Below are positions 25,716 through 33,329 of a stretch of 35,350 nt of DNA, one piece after another. This stretch comes from Actinomycetes bacterium (GTDB lineage: Bacteria > Actinomycetota > Acidimicrobiia > Acidimicrobiales > SZUA-35). A program made the translations under genes and the position numbers. The notes below the pieces were generated by a model that ran no database searches, was not told the DNA's origin, and saw only the letters and a program-made list of their open reading frames with translations. The stretch is from the NCBI GenBank assembly GCA_024276425.1, contig JAJRXF010000162.1:1-35350 (forward strand). Direction: 5' to 3'. Position 1 is the first letter of the stretch; the number at the start of each line of letters is the position of its first letter.

Positions 25716-26331
25716 CTGTCACCCTGTCACCGATCTCAGCCCAGACAGCAGCTTCCACCTCATCAATGGCCCCATTGGAAGAAACCGTGACCCAAGAGGT
25801 CGGATTGTCATCATCCGAAACTGCATCCGCCAACATGAGGTAGGTTTGGCGGACACGGCGATGAAAGTCGACCCCCTCCTGCTCCAAACGATCCAGTGAC
25901 TTCCCAAGGCGTGCCCGTGAAGTTTGGAGGTCGCAATCAAGCAAAACCACGAGCTGAGGCCAACGCCCATCAAGAGCCCAGTCATTAACCACCCGGACGG
26001 ACTCAACCCCGAGTTCTCGTCCACCTCCCTGATAGGCCAGAGAGGAATAGGCTGACCGGTCCGAAACCACGGACCGACCCGACTTCAGGGCGGGTAAGAC
26101 AACATCGTCCAGATGCTGAGCTCTGTCGGCTGCCATCATCAGGGTCTCTGCTCGGGCTCCAATCGGAGCCTCCCCGGGGTTAAGAAGCAAATGGCGTAGG
26201 GCTTGCCCGAGTTCGGTACCCCCGGGCTCGCGGGTAACCAGGGCTCCTATCCGCTTGGCTAGGAGTGAAGCCTGGGTGCTCTTACCCGATCCTTCTCCAC
26301 CTTCGAAGGCAATGTAGACCGGTTTGCTCAT
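25708..26331 (-). CDS. tmk: Thymidylate kinase
   Basis: Tmk phosphorylates dTMP to dTDP. ATG 26331 gives 207 aa starting MSKPVYIAFEGGEGSGKST (P-loop). TREPGGTELGQALR, the DRS loop (VVSDRSAYSSLAYQGGGREL) and the lid region (SLDRLEQEGVDFHRRVRQTY) all match the family. A longer in-frame start (26358) would run into topA. It lies 4 bases after the topA stop and overlaps holB, forming a topA-tmk-holB unit. Confidence 0.95.
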   Translation of the reverse strand: MSKPVYIAFEGGEGSGKSTQASLLAKRIGALVTREPGGTELGQALRHLLLNPGEAPIGARAETLMMAADRAQHLDDVVLPALKSGRSVVSDRSAYSSLAYQGGGRELGVESVRVVNDWALDGRWPQLVVLLDCDLQTSRARLGKSLDRLEQEGVDFHRRVRQTYLMLADAVSDDDNPTSWVTVSSNGAIDEVEAAVWAEIGDRVTGE

Positions 26332-26335
26332 CGAG

Positions 26336-29077
26336 TTAAAAGGGGGTTTCTTCGTCAAGGTTGCTCTTGGGGGTGACCGGCTTGGCCGCCGCCTTCTTCT
26401 TGGTGGCCTTCTTCTTGGCCGCCTTCTTCTTGGCCGCCTTCTTCTTGGCCGCCTTCTTCTTGGTGGCCTTCTTCTTTTTCTTGGCCGGACCCTTGGCCCG
26501 TCGATCGGAGAGCAACTCCGACGATCGTTCCAGGGTTAGCGTCTCAACGTCGTCGCCCTTGCGCAGACTGGCATTGGTTTCGCCATCGGTCACATAGGGA
26601 CCAAAGCGGCCATCCTTGAGTTGGATTTCCTTGTCCGTTGCCGGGTCGATGCCCATGATCTTGAGCGGACCCTTGGTGCTCTGGCCGCGCCGGCGCTTTG
26701 GTTGAGCCATGACCTCAATAGCCCTCGCCAGATCGATGGTGAGCAACTCGGCCTCGGCTTCCAAGCTTCGGCTGTCGTTCTTGGGACCATCCTCGGTGAT
26801 GGTCGTCTTCACGATGTAGGGACCGAATTTGCCGTTGTGGGCCACGATCTCCCCGTTGTCTGCTGGGTCGATTCCAACAACCCGTGGAATGGACAAGAGT
26901 TTGACCGCGTCATCCAGGGTGAGCGTCTCCGGTTCCATGTCCTTGAAAAGTGAACTAGTCCGGGGCTTCTCCCCGGTTTCCTCGTCGAAGTCGCCCATCT
27001 GAACATAAGGACCAAAGCGACCAGCCTTAACCGAGATGGTGGCGCCAGTGACTGGGTGCTGGCCAAGTTCACGATCACCCTTTGGGGCCTCGATGAGTTC
27101 GAGTGCCTTTGTGACCGTCAACTCATCCGGTGCCAGGTCTTCGGGAATGGATGCTCGATCCTCGCCCCGTTCGAGGTACGGACCGTACTTCCCGACCCGG
27201 GCAACGATGGCCACACCGTCCTCGTCAGCCCCAATTGGAATCGAATTGACTGCGCGGGCATCAATGTCGCCCAGGCGATCGTTGACCTTGTCTTTGAGTC
27301 CTGGCTTACCATTGGATCCAAAGTAAAAATCAGTAAGCCAGGGCACCGTCTCCACCCCGGTTCCCTCAGCAATTGAATCGAGATCTCCCTCCATCCTGGC
27401 GGTAAAGGCATAGTCGACCAGATCAGGAAAGTGTTGCTCCAATAGGGTGATGACGGCGAAGGCCTTGAAGCTCGGGACAAGGGCCGTTCCCTTCTTCCAT
27501 ACGTATTCCCGAGCCTGGATGGTGGCAATGATGGAGGCAAAGGTGGATGGGCGGCCAACACCAAGTTCTTCTAACTTTGCCACCAGGGAAGCTTCGTTAA
27601 ATCGGGCTGGTGGTTGCGTGTCATGTCCTGCGGCCTCCAGTCCACTCAAGGTGGCGGGGTCGCCCTCGGTAAGAGGCGGCAGAGTCTGCTCCTTGGGGTC
27701 CTGCTTCGAGGAGTCTTCATCCTTCGATTCGCGGTAAACCTTGAGGAACCCCTGGTGTTTGATGACCGTACCCGAGGTCGAAAAGGTGGCGACACGGCCA
27801 TCTTCTGTTTCAACATCAAGGCGGAGAGTGACGGTTTCTCCGGTGGCGTCGGTCATCTGCGAGGCAACCGTACGTTGCCAAATCAGCTCATAAACCTGGA
27901 AATCCTGTCGAGAAAGCTCCCCGGATACCTCATCCGGAGTCCGGAATCGGTCACCGGCGGGCCGAATGGCCTCATGAGCCTCCTGAGCGTTTTTCGACTT
28001 TGACTTGTAGGTACGGGGAGCCTCAGGAAGGAAATCGTTTCCGAAACGATCCTGAATCTGGTTTCTGGCTGCGGCTACCGCTGTCTCGGAAAGGGCTACC
28101 GAGTCGGTGCGCATATAGGTGATGTAGCCACGCTCGTACAAACCTTGAGCAACCCGCATTGCCTGGGCCGACGAAAGCCGCAGCTTTCGCCCTGCGTCTT
28201 GTTGGTAGGACGACGTGATGAAGGGTGCCGCCGGTCGGCGACGATAAGGCTTGGCCTCACGACTCTTCACCTTCGCCGACCGACCTTCAAGATCTCCCAC
28301 CAAGGCCATGGCCTGGCCCTCATCAAGGTGGACGGCGTCCTCCTTGACCAACGTTGCCTCACGATTGAAATCTCGCCCAGCGGCAATCCGCTTGGAATCC
28401 AACTCCAACAATATGGCACTAAAGGGCTTACTGGCACCTGCCGCAGTAAAGGTGCCAGTAAGATCCCAATAGTTGGCCGACCGAAACGCCATGCGTTCAC
28501 GTTCGCGCTCCACCACGATTCTGGTGGCCACGCTCTGAACTCGTCCAGCTGAGAGTCCCCGCATCACCTTCTTCCAAAGGACCGGCGAAACCTCATAGCC
28601 AAAGAGCCGGTCGAGAAGACGACGGCACTCTTGTGCATCAACCAAGCGACGATCGAGTTCGGTTGGGTTCTCGATGGCACGCTTGATGGCCTCGGGAGTG
28701 ATCTCTGTGAAGATCATCCGCTTGACCGGTACCCGTGGGTTCAATTCCTCCAGCAAGTGCCAGGCAATGGCCTCACCCTCTCGGTCCTTGTCGGTTGCAA
28801 GAACAAGCTCGCTGGCATCCTTGAGCATGGTTTTGAGCATGCGAACGTGAGACTTCTTGTCTGGTGACACCACGTAGAGCGGCTTAAAGCCATTGTCAAC
28901 ATCAATACCGAGCCTGGCCCACTTTTCCCCCTTGAAAGCAGCGGGAACGTCACCAGCATTGCGAGGAAGGTCGCGGATATGTCCGATCGAAGATTCGACC
29001 ATGTAATCGTCACCCAAATACTCCGAAAGCTTGACCGCTTTGGCAGGGGACTCGACTATGACCAGGGGTTGAGGCAC
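26336..29077 (-). CDS. topA: DNA topoisomerase I
   Basis: TopA relaxes negative supercoils. The 913-aa protein starts at GTG 29077. The TOPRIM domain (about residues 3-130) has VESPAKA and the acidic ATDKDREGEAIAW. The catalytic Tyr is Tyr321 in YITYMRTDS. The C-terminal part holds several topoisomerase_C repeats ending in GRFGPYVQ/T-like blocks, without Cys4 zinc ribbons. It finishes with a lysine-rich tail of KKKAA units, as in other actinobacteria, where the tail aids DNA binding and processivity. tmk follows after 4 bases. Confidence 0.97.
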   Translation of the reverse strand: MPQPLVIVESPAKAVKLSEYLGDDYMVESSIGHIRDLPRNAGDVPAAFKGEKWARLGIDVDNGFKPLYVVSPDKKSHVRMLKTMLKDASELVLATDKDREGEAIAWHLLEELNPRVPVKRMIFTEITPEAIKRAIENPTELDRRLVDAQECRRLLDRLFGYEVSPVLWKKVMRGLSAGRVQSVATRIVVERERERMAFRSANYWDLTGTFTAAGASKPFSAILLELDSKRIAAGRDFNREATLVKEDAVHLDEGQAMALVGDLEGRSAKVKSREAKPYRRRPAAPFITSSYQQDAGRKLRLSSAQAMRVAQGLYERGYITYMRTDSVALSETAVAAARNQIQDRFGNDFLPEAPRTYKSKSKNAQEAHEAIRPAGDRFRTPDEVSGELSRQDFQVYELIWQRTVASQMTDATGETVTLRLDVETEDGRVATFSTSGTVIKHQGFLKVYRESKDEDSSKQDPKEQTLPPLTEGDPATLSGLEAAGHDTQPPARFNEASLVAKLEELGVGRPSTFASIIATIQAREYVWKKGTALVPSFKAFAVITLLEQHFPDLVDYAFTARMEGDLDSIAEGTGVETVPWLTDFYFGSNGKPGLKDKVNDRLGDIDARAVNSIPIGADEDGVAIVARVGKYGPYLERGEDRASIPEDLAPDELTVTKALELIEAPKGDRELGQHPVTGATISVKAGRFGPYVQMGDFDEETGEKPRTSSLFKDMEPETLTLDDAVKLLSIPRVVGIDPADNGEIVAHNGKFGPYIVKTTITEDGPKNDSRSLEAEAELLTIDLARAIEVMAQPKRRRGQSTKGPLKIMGIDPATDKEIQLKDGRFGPYVTDGETNASLRKGDDVETLTLERSSELLSDRRAKGPAKKKKKATKKKAAKKKAAKKKAAKKKATKKKAAAKPVTPKSNLDEETPF
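26388..26485. repeat. 15-base repeats encoding the lysine-alanine tail of TopA
   Basis: The stretch repeats GCCTTCTTCTTGGCC with small changes about six times. On the minus strand it encodes AKKKA/TKKKA pentads. It is coding, not a CRISPR or IS feature. Confidence 0.9.
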
Positions 29078-29191
29078 AGGCGCAGGCTAGGAACCCTGGA
29101 GGCTCTTTTGCCAACACCGTGCAAAAAAACAGGTGAAGCAGGGAGAAATCTTCCCGAAGCCGGGACCTAATTCATGATTATTCGACCGGCC

Positions 29192-29209
29192 GCACCATGC
29201 TAATGGTGC
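29192..29209. other. Stem-loop overlapping the nhaA stop codon
   Basis: GCACCAT-GCTA-ATGGTGC is a perfect 7-bp stem with a 4-base loop; the nhaA stop (29200-29202) lies in it. There is no T run directly after it on the minus strand, so it is not a standard terminator. It may protect the 3' end or slow readthrough into topA; that is inference. Confidence 0.4.
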
Positions 29210-30558
29210 TCGGAAGGTGAGTCTTTATCAGCGGGTGCGGTGAACAAAATCGCCGCTCCTAGACCGGTCGACACCAACGAAGCCACCAGAATTCCAATGA
29301 TGGACTCATCGATGAATCCGGGATCATCGAAGGCCAAACCGCTAATAAACAGGGCGACGGTGAATCCGATTCCCGCTACCGCTCCTGCTCCAAGCACATG
29401 ACGTAACGTTACGCCGCCTGGCAGATCGGCAACTCCAAATCGGACTGCCACATAGGTAAACAGAGCGATTCCGAGCGGTTTACCGAGAATCAGGCCAACA
29501 ATAACCCCAATGGTGATGGGGGAAGTGATGGCGTTGCGGACGGCCTCACCCGACAGCTCGACTCCAGCATTGGCTAGGGCGAAGAGGGGGATGACCAGGA
29601 AGCTGGTCCACGGGCTCAGAAATCCGATCAGTCGGACACAAATCGAGACCGATTCCTTGTTTTTCCAGTTGGCTTCACGGACCGATGCGGGATCAACATT
29701 GTCGCCGGACATGAAGTCCTCAAGGCCCTCCAGCAAACGGGGACCAAGCAGCGGTTTGGCGGGGGCTAACAGGCCAAGGACCACACCAGCGATGGTGGCG
29801 TGTACACCCGATCGATAGGTGGCGTACCAGACGAAGATACCAACCACCACATACATCGGGATGTACCAAACCCGAAATCGTTGCATGGCGATCACCGCGA
29901 GGAGCCCGACGATGGCCAGTGCCAACCAGCCAAAGCTCAGCCCATCACTGTAGAAAATGGCGATGACCGCTATGGCCCCGATGTCATCAACAATGGCCAG
30001 AGTCAAGAGGAATAGTTTGAGCCGATGGGGAACCCGGGAACCAAGCAGAGCCAGAACTCCTACGGCGAAGGCGATATCGGTCGCCATCGGAATGCCCCAG
30101 CCTCCAAAACCCTCGCCACCAAGGTTAATCAGTGCATACAAAGCGGCGGGAAGGATCATTCCACCCAGAGCGGCGATAGCGGGCAACGCTGCCACCCGGG
30201 GAGAAGAGAGGTCGCCAACAACAAGTTCGGCCTTGATTTCAAGACCAACCACGAAGAAAAACAGAACCATGAGGGCGTCATTGACCCAGTACTCAAGACT
30301 CCACGGGATTCCCCCATGGGTCAGCGGCACCCAGTCTCCAATCTGGATCAGGAGTTCTGTCTCCCACAGTTGACGGTAGGAATCCGCCCACGGAGAATTC
30401 ACCCAAATGAGGGCGATGGCGGTCGCCAGGAGGAGCAGGACACCCGACGCCGCCTCCTGGGCCAGAAATCGGACCATTGGACGGACAACGGTGCGGGCAA
30501 GACGAGTGTCTCCGCCGCTCCAGGCTTCTTTGCGAACCGGAAGTTCATTCTGTGACAT
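29200..30558 (-). CDS. nhaA: Na+/H+ antiporter NhaA
   Basis: NhaA exchanges external protons for internal sodium. The 452-aa protein has about 11-12 hydrophobic helices. Family hallmarks are LMVLFFFVVGLEIKAEL, GWGIPMATDIAFAVGVLALL and the ion-binding pair LAIVDDIGAIAVIA. Further ones are SGVHATIAGVVLGL and GAGAVAGIGFTVALFISGLAF. ATG 30558 is used. It lies 72 bases downstream of a GHKL-kinase-like gene and 122 bases upstream of topA, all on the minus strand. It fits a salt-exposed habitat but does not prove one. Confidence 0.96.
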   Translation of the reverse strand: MSQNELPVRKEAWSGGDTRLARTVVRPMVRFLAQEAASGVLLLLATAIALIWVNSPWADSYRQLWETELLIQIGDWVPLTHGGIPWSLEYWVNDALMVLFFFVVGLEIKAELVVGDLSSPRVAALPAIAALGGMILPAALYALINLGGEGFGGWGIPMATDIAFAVGVLALLGSRVPHRLKLFLLTLAIVDDIGAIAVIAIFYSDGLSFGWLALAIVGLLAVIAMQRFRVWYIPMYVVVGIFVWYATYRSGVHATIAGVVLGLLAPAKPLLGPRLLEGLEDFMSGDNVDPASVREANWKNKESVSICVRLIGFLSPWTSFLVIPLFALANAGVELSGEAVRNAITSPITIGVIVGLILGKPLGIALFTYVAVRFGVADLPGGVTLRHVLGAGAVAGIGFTVALFISGLAFDDPGFIDESIIGILVASLVSTGLGAAILFTAPADKDSPSEHH

Positions 30559-30630
30559 GGCCCGACCAGGCTATCGCCGCCACTGACCCAGAGGTTGCCA
30601 GTTAGCGGCTGTTGGCAAGAATCTTGACCA

Positions 30631-31125
30631 CTAGTCCTGGCGCAGTTCGAGACAGACCGTTGTTCCCTTGGCCGAGGAGTCAAATGTGATGTCTCCCCGG
30701 CTGAGGTGACGCATGAGGGGCACACCAAATCCACCCTCAATCTGCAATCGATCGGGGTGATCAATCGGTGGGACAATTACCTCCTCTGGCATGCCAGCTC
30801 CCTGATCGGTGACGGTTAGCTGGACAAAATCTTCTCCCACCACACAACGCGCCCGGACCCGGGCAGGCTTTTGGTCAGAATGTTCGGCCTTGGCGTGGTT
30901 GGCCTGAATGGCATTCGTTACGGCCTCGGAGGTGACCCAACGAAGATCATCCAGCCGGTCGCCATGCAGAGACCCGCTCGCGGTTGCTGCGGTCGCCACC
31001 AACATGCGAACGACCGTGACCAATTCGAAACTCGAGGGGATGTCGATTTCGACGACACCGCTGCCGCCCAAACCGGTACTGCTGGTTGTTCCGGGGGTCC
31101 AGCCCTCGGCGTCGGAGTCTTTCAT
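30631..31125 (-). CDS. Stand-alone GHKL ATP-binding protein (RsbW/anti-sigma-kinase-like)
   Basis: ATG 31125 gives 164 aa; a TTG at 31134 is possible. A low-complexity N-terminus (to about residue 25) precedes a HATPase domain. The N box is SEAVTNAIQAN (Glu67, Asn71), the G1 box DQGAGMP (Asp107) and the G2 box GGFGVPLMRHL. These match serine-kinase-like ATP-binding regulators of the RsbW/SpoIIAB group (HATPase_c_2). No anti-anti-sigma or sigma partner is adjacent, so its target is unknown. It begins 21 bases after the photolyase-like gene and precedes nhaA. Confidence 0.83.
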   Translation of the reverse strand: MKDSDAEGWTPGTTSSTGLGGSGVVEIDIPSSFELVTVVRMLVATAATASGSLHGDRLDDLRWVTSEAVTNAIQANHAKAEHSDQKPARVRARCVVGEDFVQLTVTDQGAGMPEEVIVPPIDHPDRLQIEGGFGVPLMRHLSRGDITFDSSAKGTTVCLELRQD

Positions 31126-31146
31126 CGACGCCAAAGTTAGTCCAGC

Positions 31147-32421
31147 TTAGAGTGGTGCCTGTGCCAACGGTGAAGAGGCTCCGACCGATCGCCGCCATGC
31201 TCGGAAGTTGGAAAGGTCTCCGGTTGTCGGTTCTATCATCCATGGCCAAGGATGAACTTCAGCCGGCGCGATCACCGATTTGCGTCGACGAAAGCCGGGC
31301 ACCGGGGCGTAGGTCACCGCAGGCTTGCGATGAGATAGGACATCGGTCGGCGAACCGAGCCAAACCTCAAGTCTTCGCTCAGTCGCCAACTCTGCCAGCG
31401 ACTCAACCAAGAAAATCAGTCGTTTTGGACTAACTCGAATTCGGGCTAGCAAGGGCTGATCGAACACAAACACGACGGGCAAGTCTGGGTTGGCCCTCAT
31501 AGCAGGATCACCTGGACCCAGCGACTCTGCCGTGATCCAAACGACCTCCGGGTGGCCGGTGCGCTCGGTTGTCGGCGGGCCTGCACTCCGGCGGATATCG
31601 GCAGCAACACGAGCCTCTAGCGGAGCAGTTGCTTGTTCAAAAGAACGCGGCGAAAGCGACGTCTCAATTGGGCAATCTCGAACCAGATCACACGATGCAC
31701 AAAGACCGGCCGCCCACTTCTCTACATGCCAACGGTTGAAGGCCAAGGGCTTAGCCCCGGTCAGACCGACCATGGTCTGCCATCCCAGCCGATTCGCTCC
31801 TCTCGATCCGTCCAGCAGGTGCCGGAAGAAAAACTCCTCACCCTCGCGCCAAGAGCCACCCGAAGCAGTCCAATGACTGGCCAGCCAACCCCGAGCTGTC
31901 CCAACAATCCAGCCCTCCTCCTCCAATTCTTCTCTCGCCGTTTCCAGGCAGGCCATCTCGCCCAACTGGGCTTGGTGGCCAATGGCATCGTGCTGGTTGG
32001 ACCATCCCTTCCCGGTGAGGATGGGGCCAAGTTCACGTTCTACTCCGGTCCGGCTCCCGGAGCCGAGGCGAGAATACCAATGGCGGGCGTATTCGCCCCA
32101 CAGAAGCTGCTCTCGAAATCGCTCAACATCTTGTGGTGGCCCCCCTTCGACGTGATTCCAGGCCTCCCGCTGGGAGAGGAGACCATGGCGTAGGTAGGGG
32201 GAAAGCCGACTGGCCCCCCGCTTGGGTTCGGGCAATACCTCCGGTATGCGGTCAGCAAAACCAGCAACATCAAACCGGGCCAGGGCTTCTCGCGCTGCCA
32301 GCGATCCACCAACAAAGGAAGGGGACCCAACAATCTCGCCATCGGTGAGGGCTCGAAGGTGTTCCGAAACAAATTGCGTCGCTGCCTGGCGACCCAAATC
32401 CGGAAGCAGAAGTTGTTTCAC
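31147..32421 (-). CDS. Photolyase/cryptochrome-like protein with FAD domain before the antenna domain
   Basis: The 424-aa product starts at GTG 32421, with GGAGG three bases upstream. Residues about 35-280 resemble the photolyase FAD-binding domain: SRLSPYLRHGLLSQREAWNH, FREQLLWGEYARHW and ANRLGWQTMVGLTG...FNRWHVEKW. Residues about 288-410 resemble the antenna-binding alpha/beta domain: VVWITAESLGPGDPAM, PVVFVFDQPLL and RLIFLVESLAELATERRLEV. In ordinary photolyases that domain comes first. Cys158, Cys241, Cys244 and Cys250 mirror the C-x87-C-x2-C-x12-C set that holds a 4Fe-4S cluster in PhrB-type (FeS-BCP) photolyases. DNA repair by light is likely but could be signalling. Annotation is by eye. 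Confidence 0.78.
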   Translation of the reverse strand: MKQLLLPDLGRQAATQFVSEHLRALTDGEIVGSPSFVGGSLAAREALARFDVAGFADRIPEVLPEPKRGASRLSPYLRHGLLSQREAWNHVEGGPPQDVERFREQLLWGEYARHWYSRLGSGSRTGVERELGPILTGKGWSNQHDAIGHQAQLGEMACLETAREELEEEGWIVGTARGWLASHWTASGGSWREGEEFFFRHLLDGSRGANRLGWQTMVGLTGAKPLAFNRWHVEKWAAGLCASCDLVRDCPIETSLSPRSFEQATAPLEARVAADIRRSAGPPTTERTGHPEVVWITAESLGPGDPAMRANPDLPVVFVFDQPLLARIRVSPKRLIFLVESLAELATERRLEVWLGSPTDVLSHRKPAVTYAPVPGFRRRKSVIAPAEVHPWPWMIEPTTGDLSNFRAWRRSVGASSPLAQAPL

Positions 32422-32563
32422 GGGCCTCCAATCAAGTTAGCCAAGGGTGACGCATACCAAGCCACCCTCGAGCGGATTGGACGGAGGTCGACGGTGACCA
32501 CAATCCATTCGACATTAGCGAATTCTTGCACCTGGACCGCCATCGTTGCAGCCCTGTAATCAA

Positions 32564-32577
32564 CTTGCTTAAGCAAG
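32564..32577. promoter_or_regulatory. 14-base perfect palindrome upstream of a proline-rich membrane protein gene
   Basis: CTTGCTTAAGCAAG is a perfect palindrome in the 214-base gap between the photolyase-like gene and the gene starting at 32636. It has operator-like symmetry for a dimeric regulator. No regulator is identified. Confidence 0.4.
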
Positions 32578-32586
32578 CCTAGTGAA

Positions 32587-32622
32587 CGGTCGATGAACCT
32601 TGCGGTCACAAACTATCGACCG
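32587..32622. promoter_or_regulatory. Inverted repeat in the leader before the 32636 start
   Basis: CGGTCGAT (32587-32594) and ATCGACCG (32615-32622) are perfect complements separated by 20 bases, ending just before the AGGCGG ribosome site. They could fold into a leader hairpin or be half-sites for a protein; sequence alone cannot decide. Confidence 0.35.
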
Positions 32623-32635
32623 AAAGGCGGAACAA

Positions 32636-33277
32636 ATGCCTGATCAAGGCTACGCGATATCCAGCCAGTTGCCGGCTCCTCCGGCGGCCCCGTCCTCGAT
32701 GACGCCTAAAGCGCCGGTTCGCCCGGGAGCCCTGGCCCCTACGTTTCCGACCCCAGCTCAACCACTGGCGGTTTCCGAGCCGGTTCAGGCGGCGCCTCAC
32801 CAGGCCATACCTACCCAGACCGTGGCCATTCCGAACCCCGTCCCCCAGACCAATGGGTGGCAACAACCTCAACCCCAACCATCCTACGCTCCACCTCAGG
32901 GAACTCCGCCCTTTCAACCGGTGGGCCCCAGCCTCGGTCAAGAGTTTGTTCCGCCCCAGAATCTCCATCAGGCACCGAGCCATCTTCAGGTCGGCCAACC
33001 GGAGTATTTTCCGCCTTCGGCCTACAGCCTGCCTGCCTACGCCACCGAAACTCAGACTGGTGACACCGGCAACAACATCGTCATGGCCTACGTGTTTGCC
33101 GCGATCTCGCTTCTGTTCTTTCCCATCGTCTTTGGCCCCTTGGCCATCTACTTCGCCAACAAGGCCAAGGCCGCTGGACACCCCAACGGTGGCACTGCCC
33201 GAGTCATCGCCATCGTCGCCATGCTGATCGGCCTTACCCTTGGGGCAGTCCTTGCCCTGTCTATGCGGGCCACGTAG
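32636..33277 (+). CDS. Proline-rich membrane protein with DUF4190-like C-terminus
   Basis: ATG 32636 has AGGCGG upstream and is preferred to ATG 32600, which lies in the leader inverted repeat; product 213 aa. About 140 residues of Pro/Gln/Ala-rich disorder precede two membrane helices (VMAYVFAAISLLFFPIVFGP and ARVIAIVAMLIGLTLGAVLA). They are joined by a basic loop (YFANKAKAAGHPNG). This is the common layout of actinobacterial DUF4190 proteins, of unknown function. Confidence 0.75.
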   Translation: MPDQGYAISSQLPAPPAAPSSMTPKAPVRPGALAPTFPTPAQPLAVSEPVQAAPHQAIPTQTVAIPNPVPQTNGWQQPQPQPSYAPPQGTPPFQPVGPSLGQEFVPPQNLHQAPSHLQVGQPEYFPPSAYSLPAYATETQTGDTGNNIVMAYVFAAISLLFFPIVFGPLAIYFANKAKAAGHPNGGTARVIAIVAMLIGLTLGAVLALSMRAT

Positions 33278-33329
33278 CGGCAACAACCAAAGGTGGTCCG
33301 CCGTCGGTCCTCGACACTAGCCTTGCCTT

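Noticed and set aside
29100-29160. Possible terminator after nhaA: a TCCCG-GCTT-CGGGA hairpin and a run of seven T on the minus strand (29123-29129)
   Set aside because: About 30 bases separate hairpin and T run, so it does not meet the form of an intrinsic terminator.
32606-33286. A 226-codon antisense frame opposite the proline-rich DUF4190-like gene
   Set aside because: It is a Gly/Arg-rich mirror of a proline-rich coding sequence; the plus strand has a good ribosome site and two clear membrane helices.
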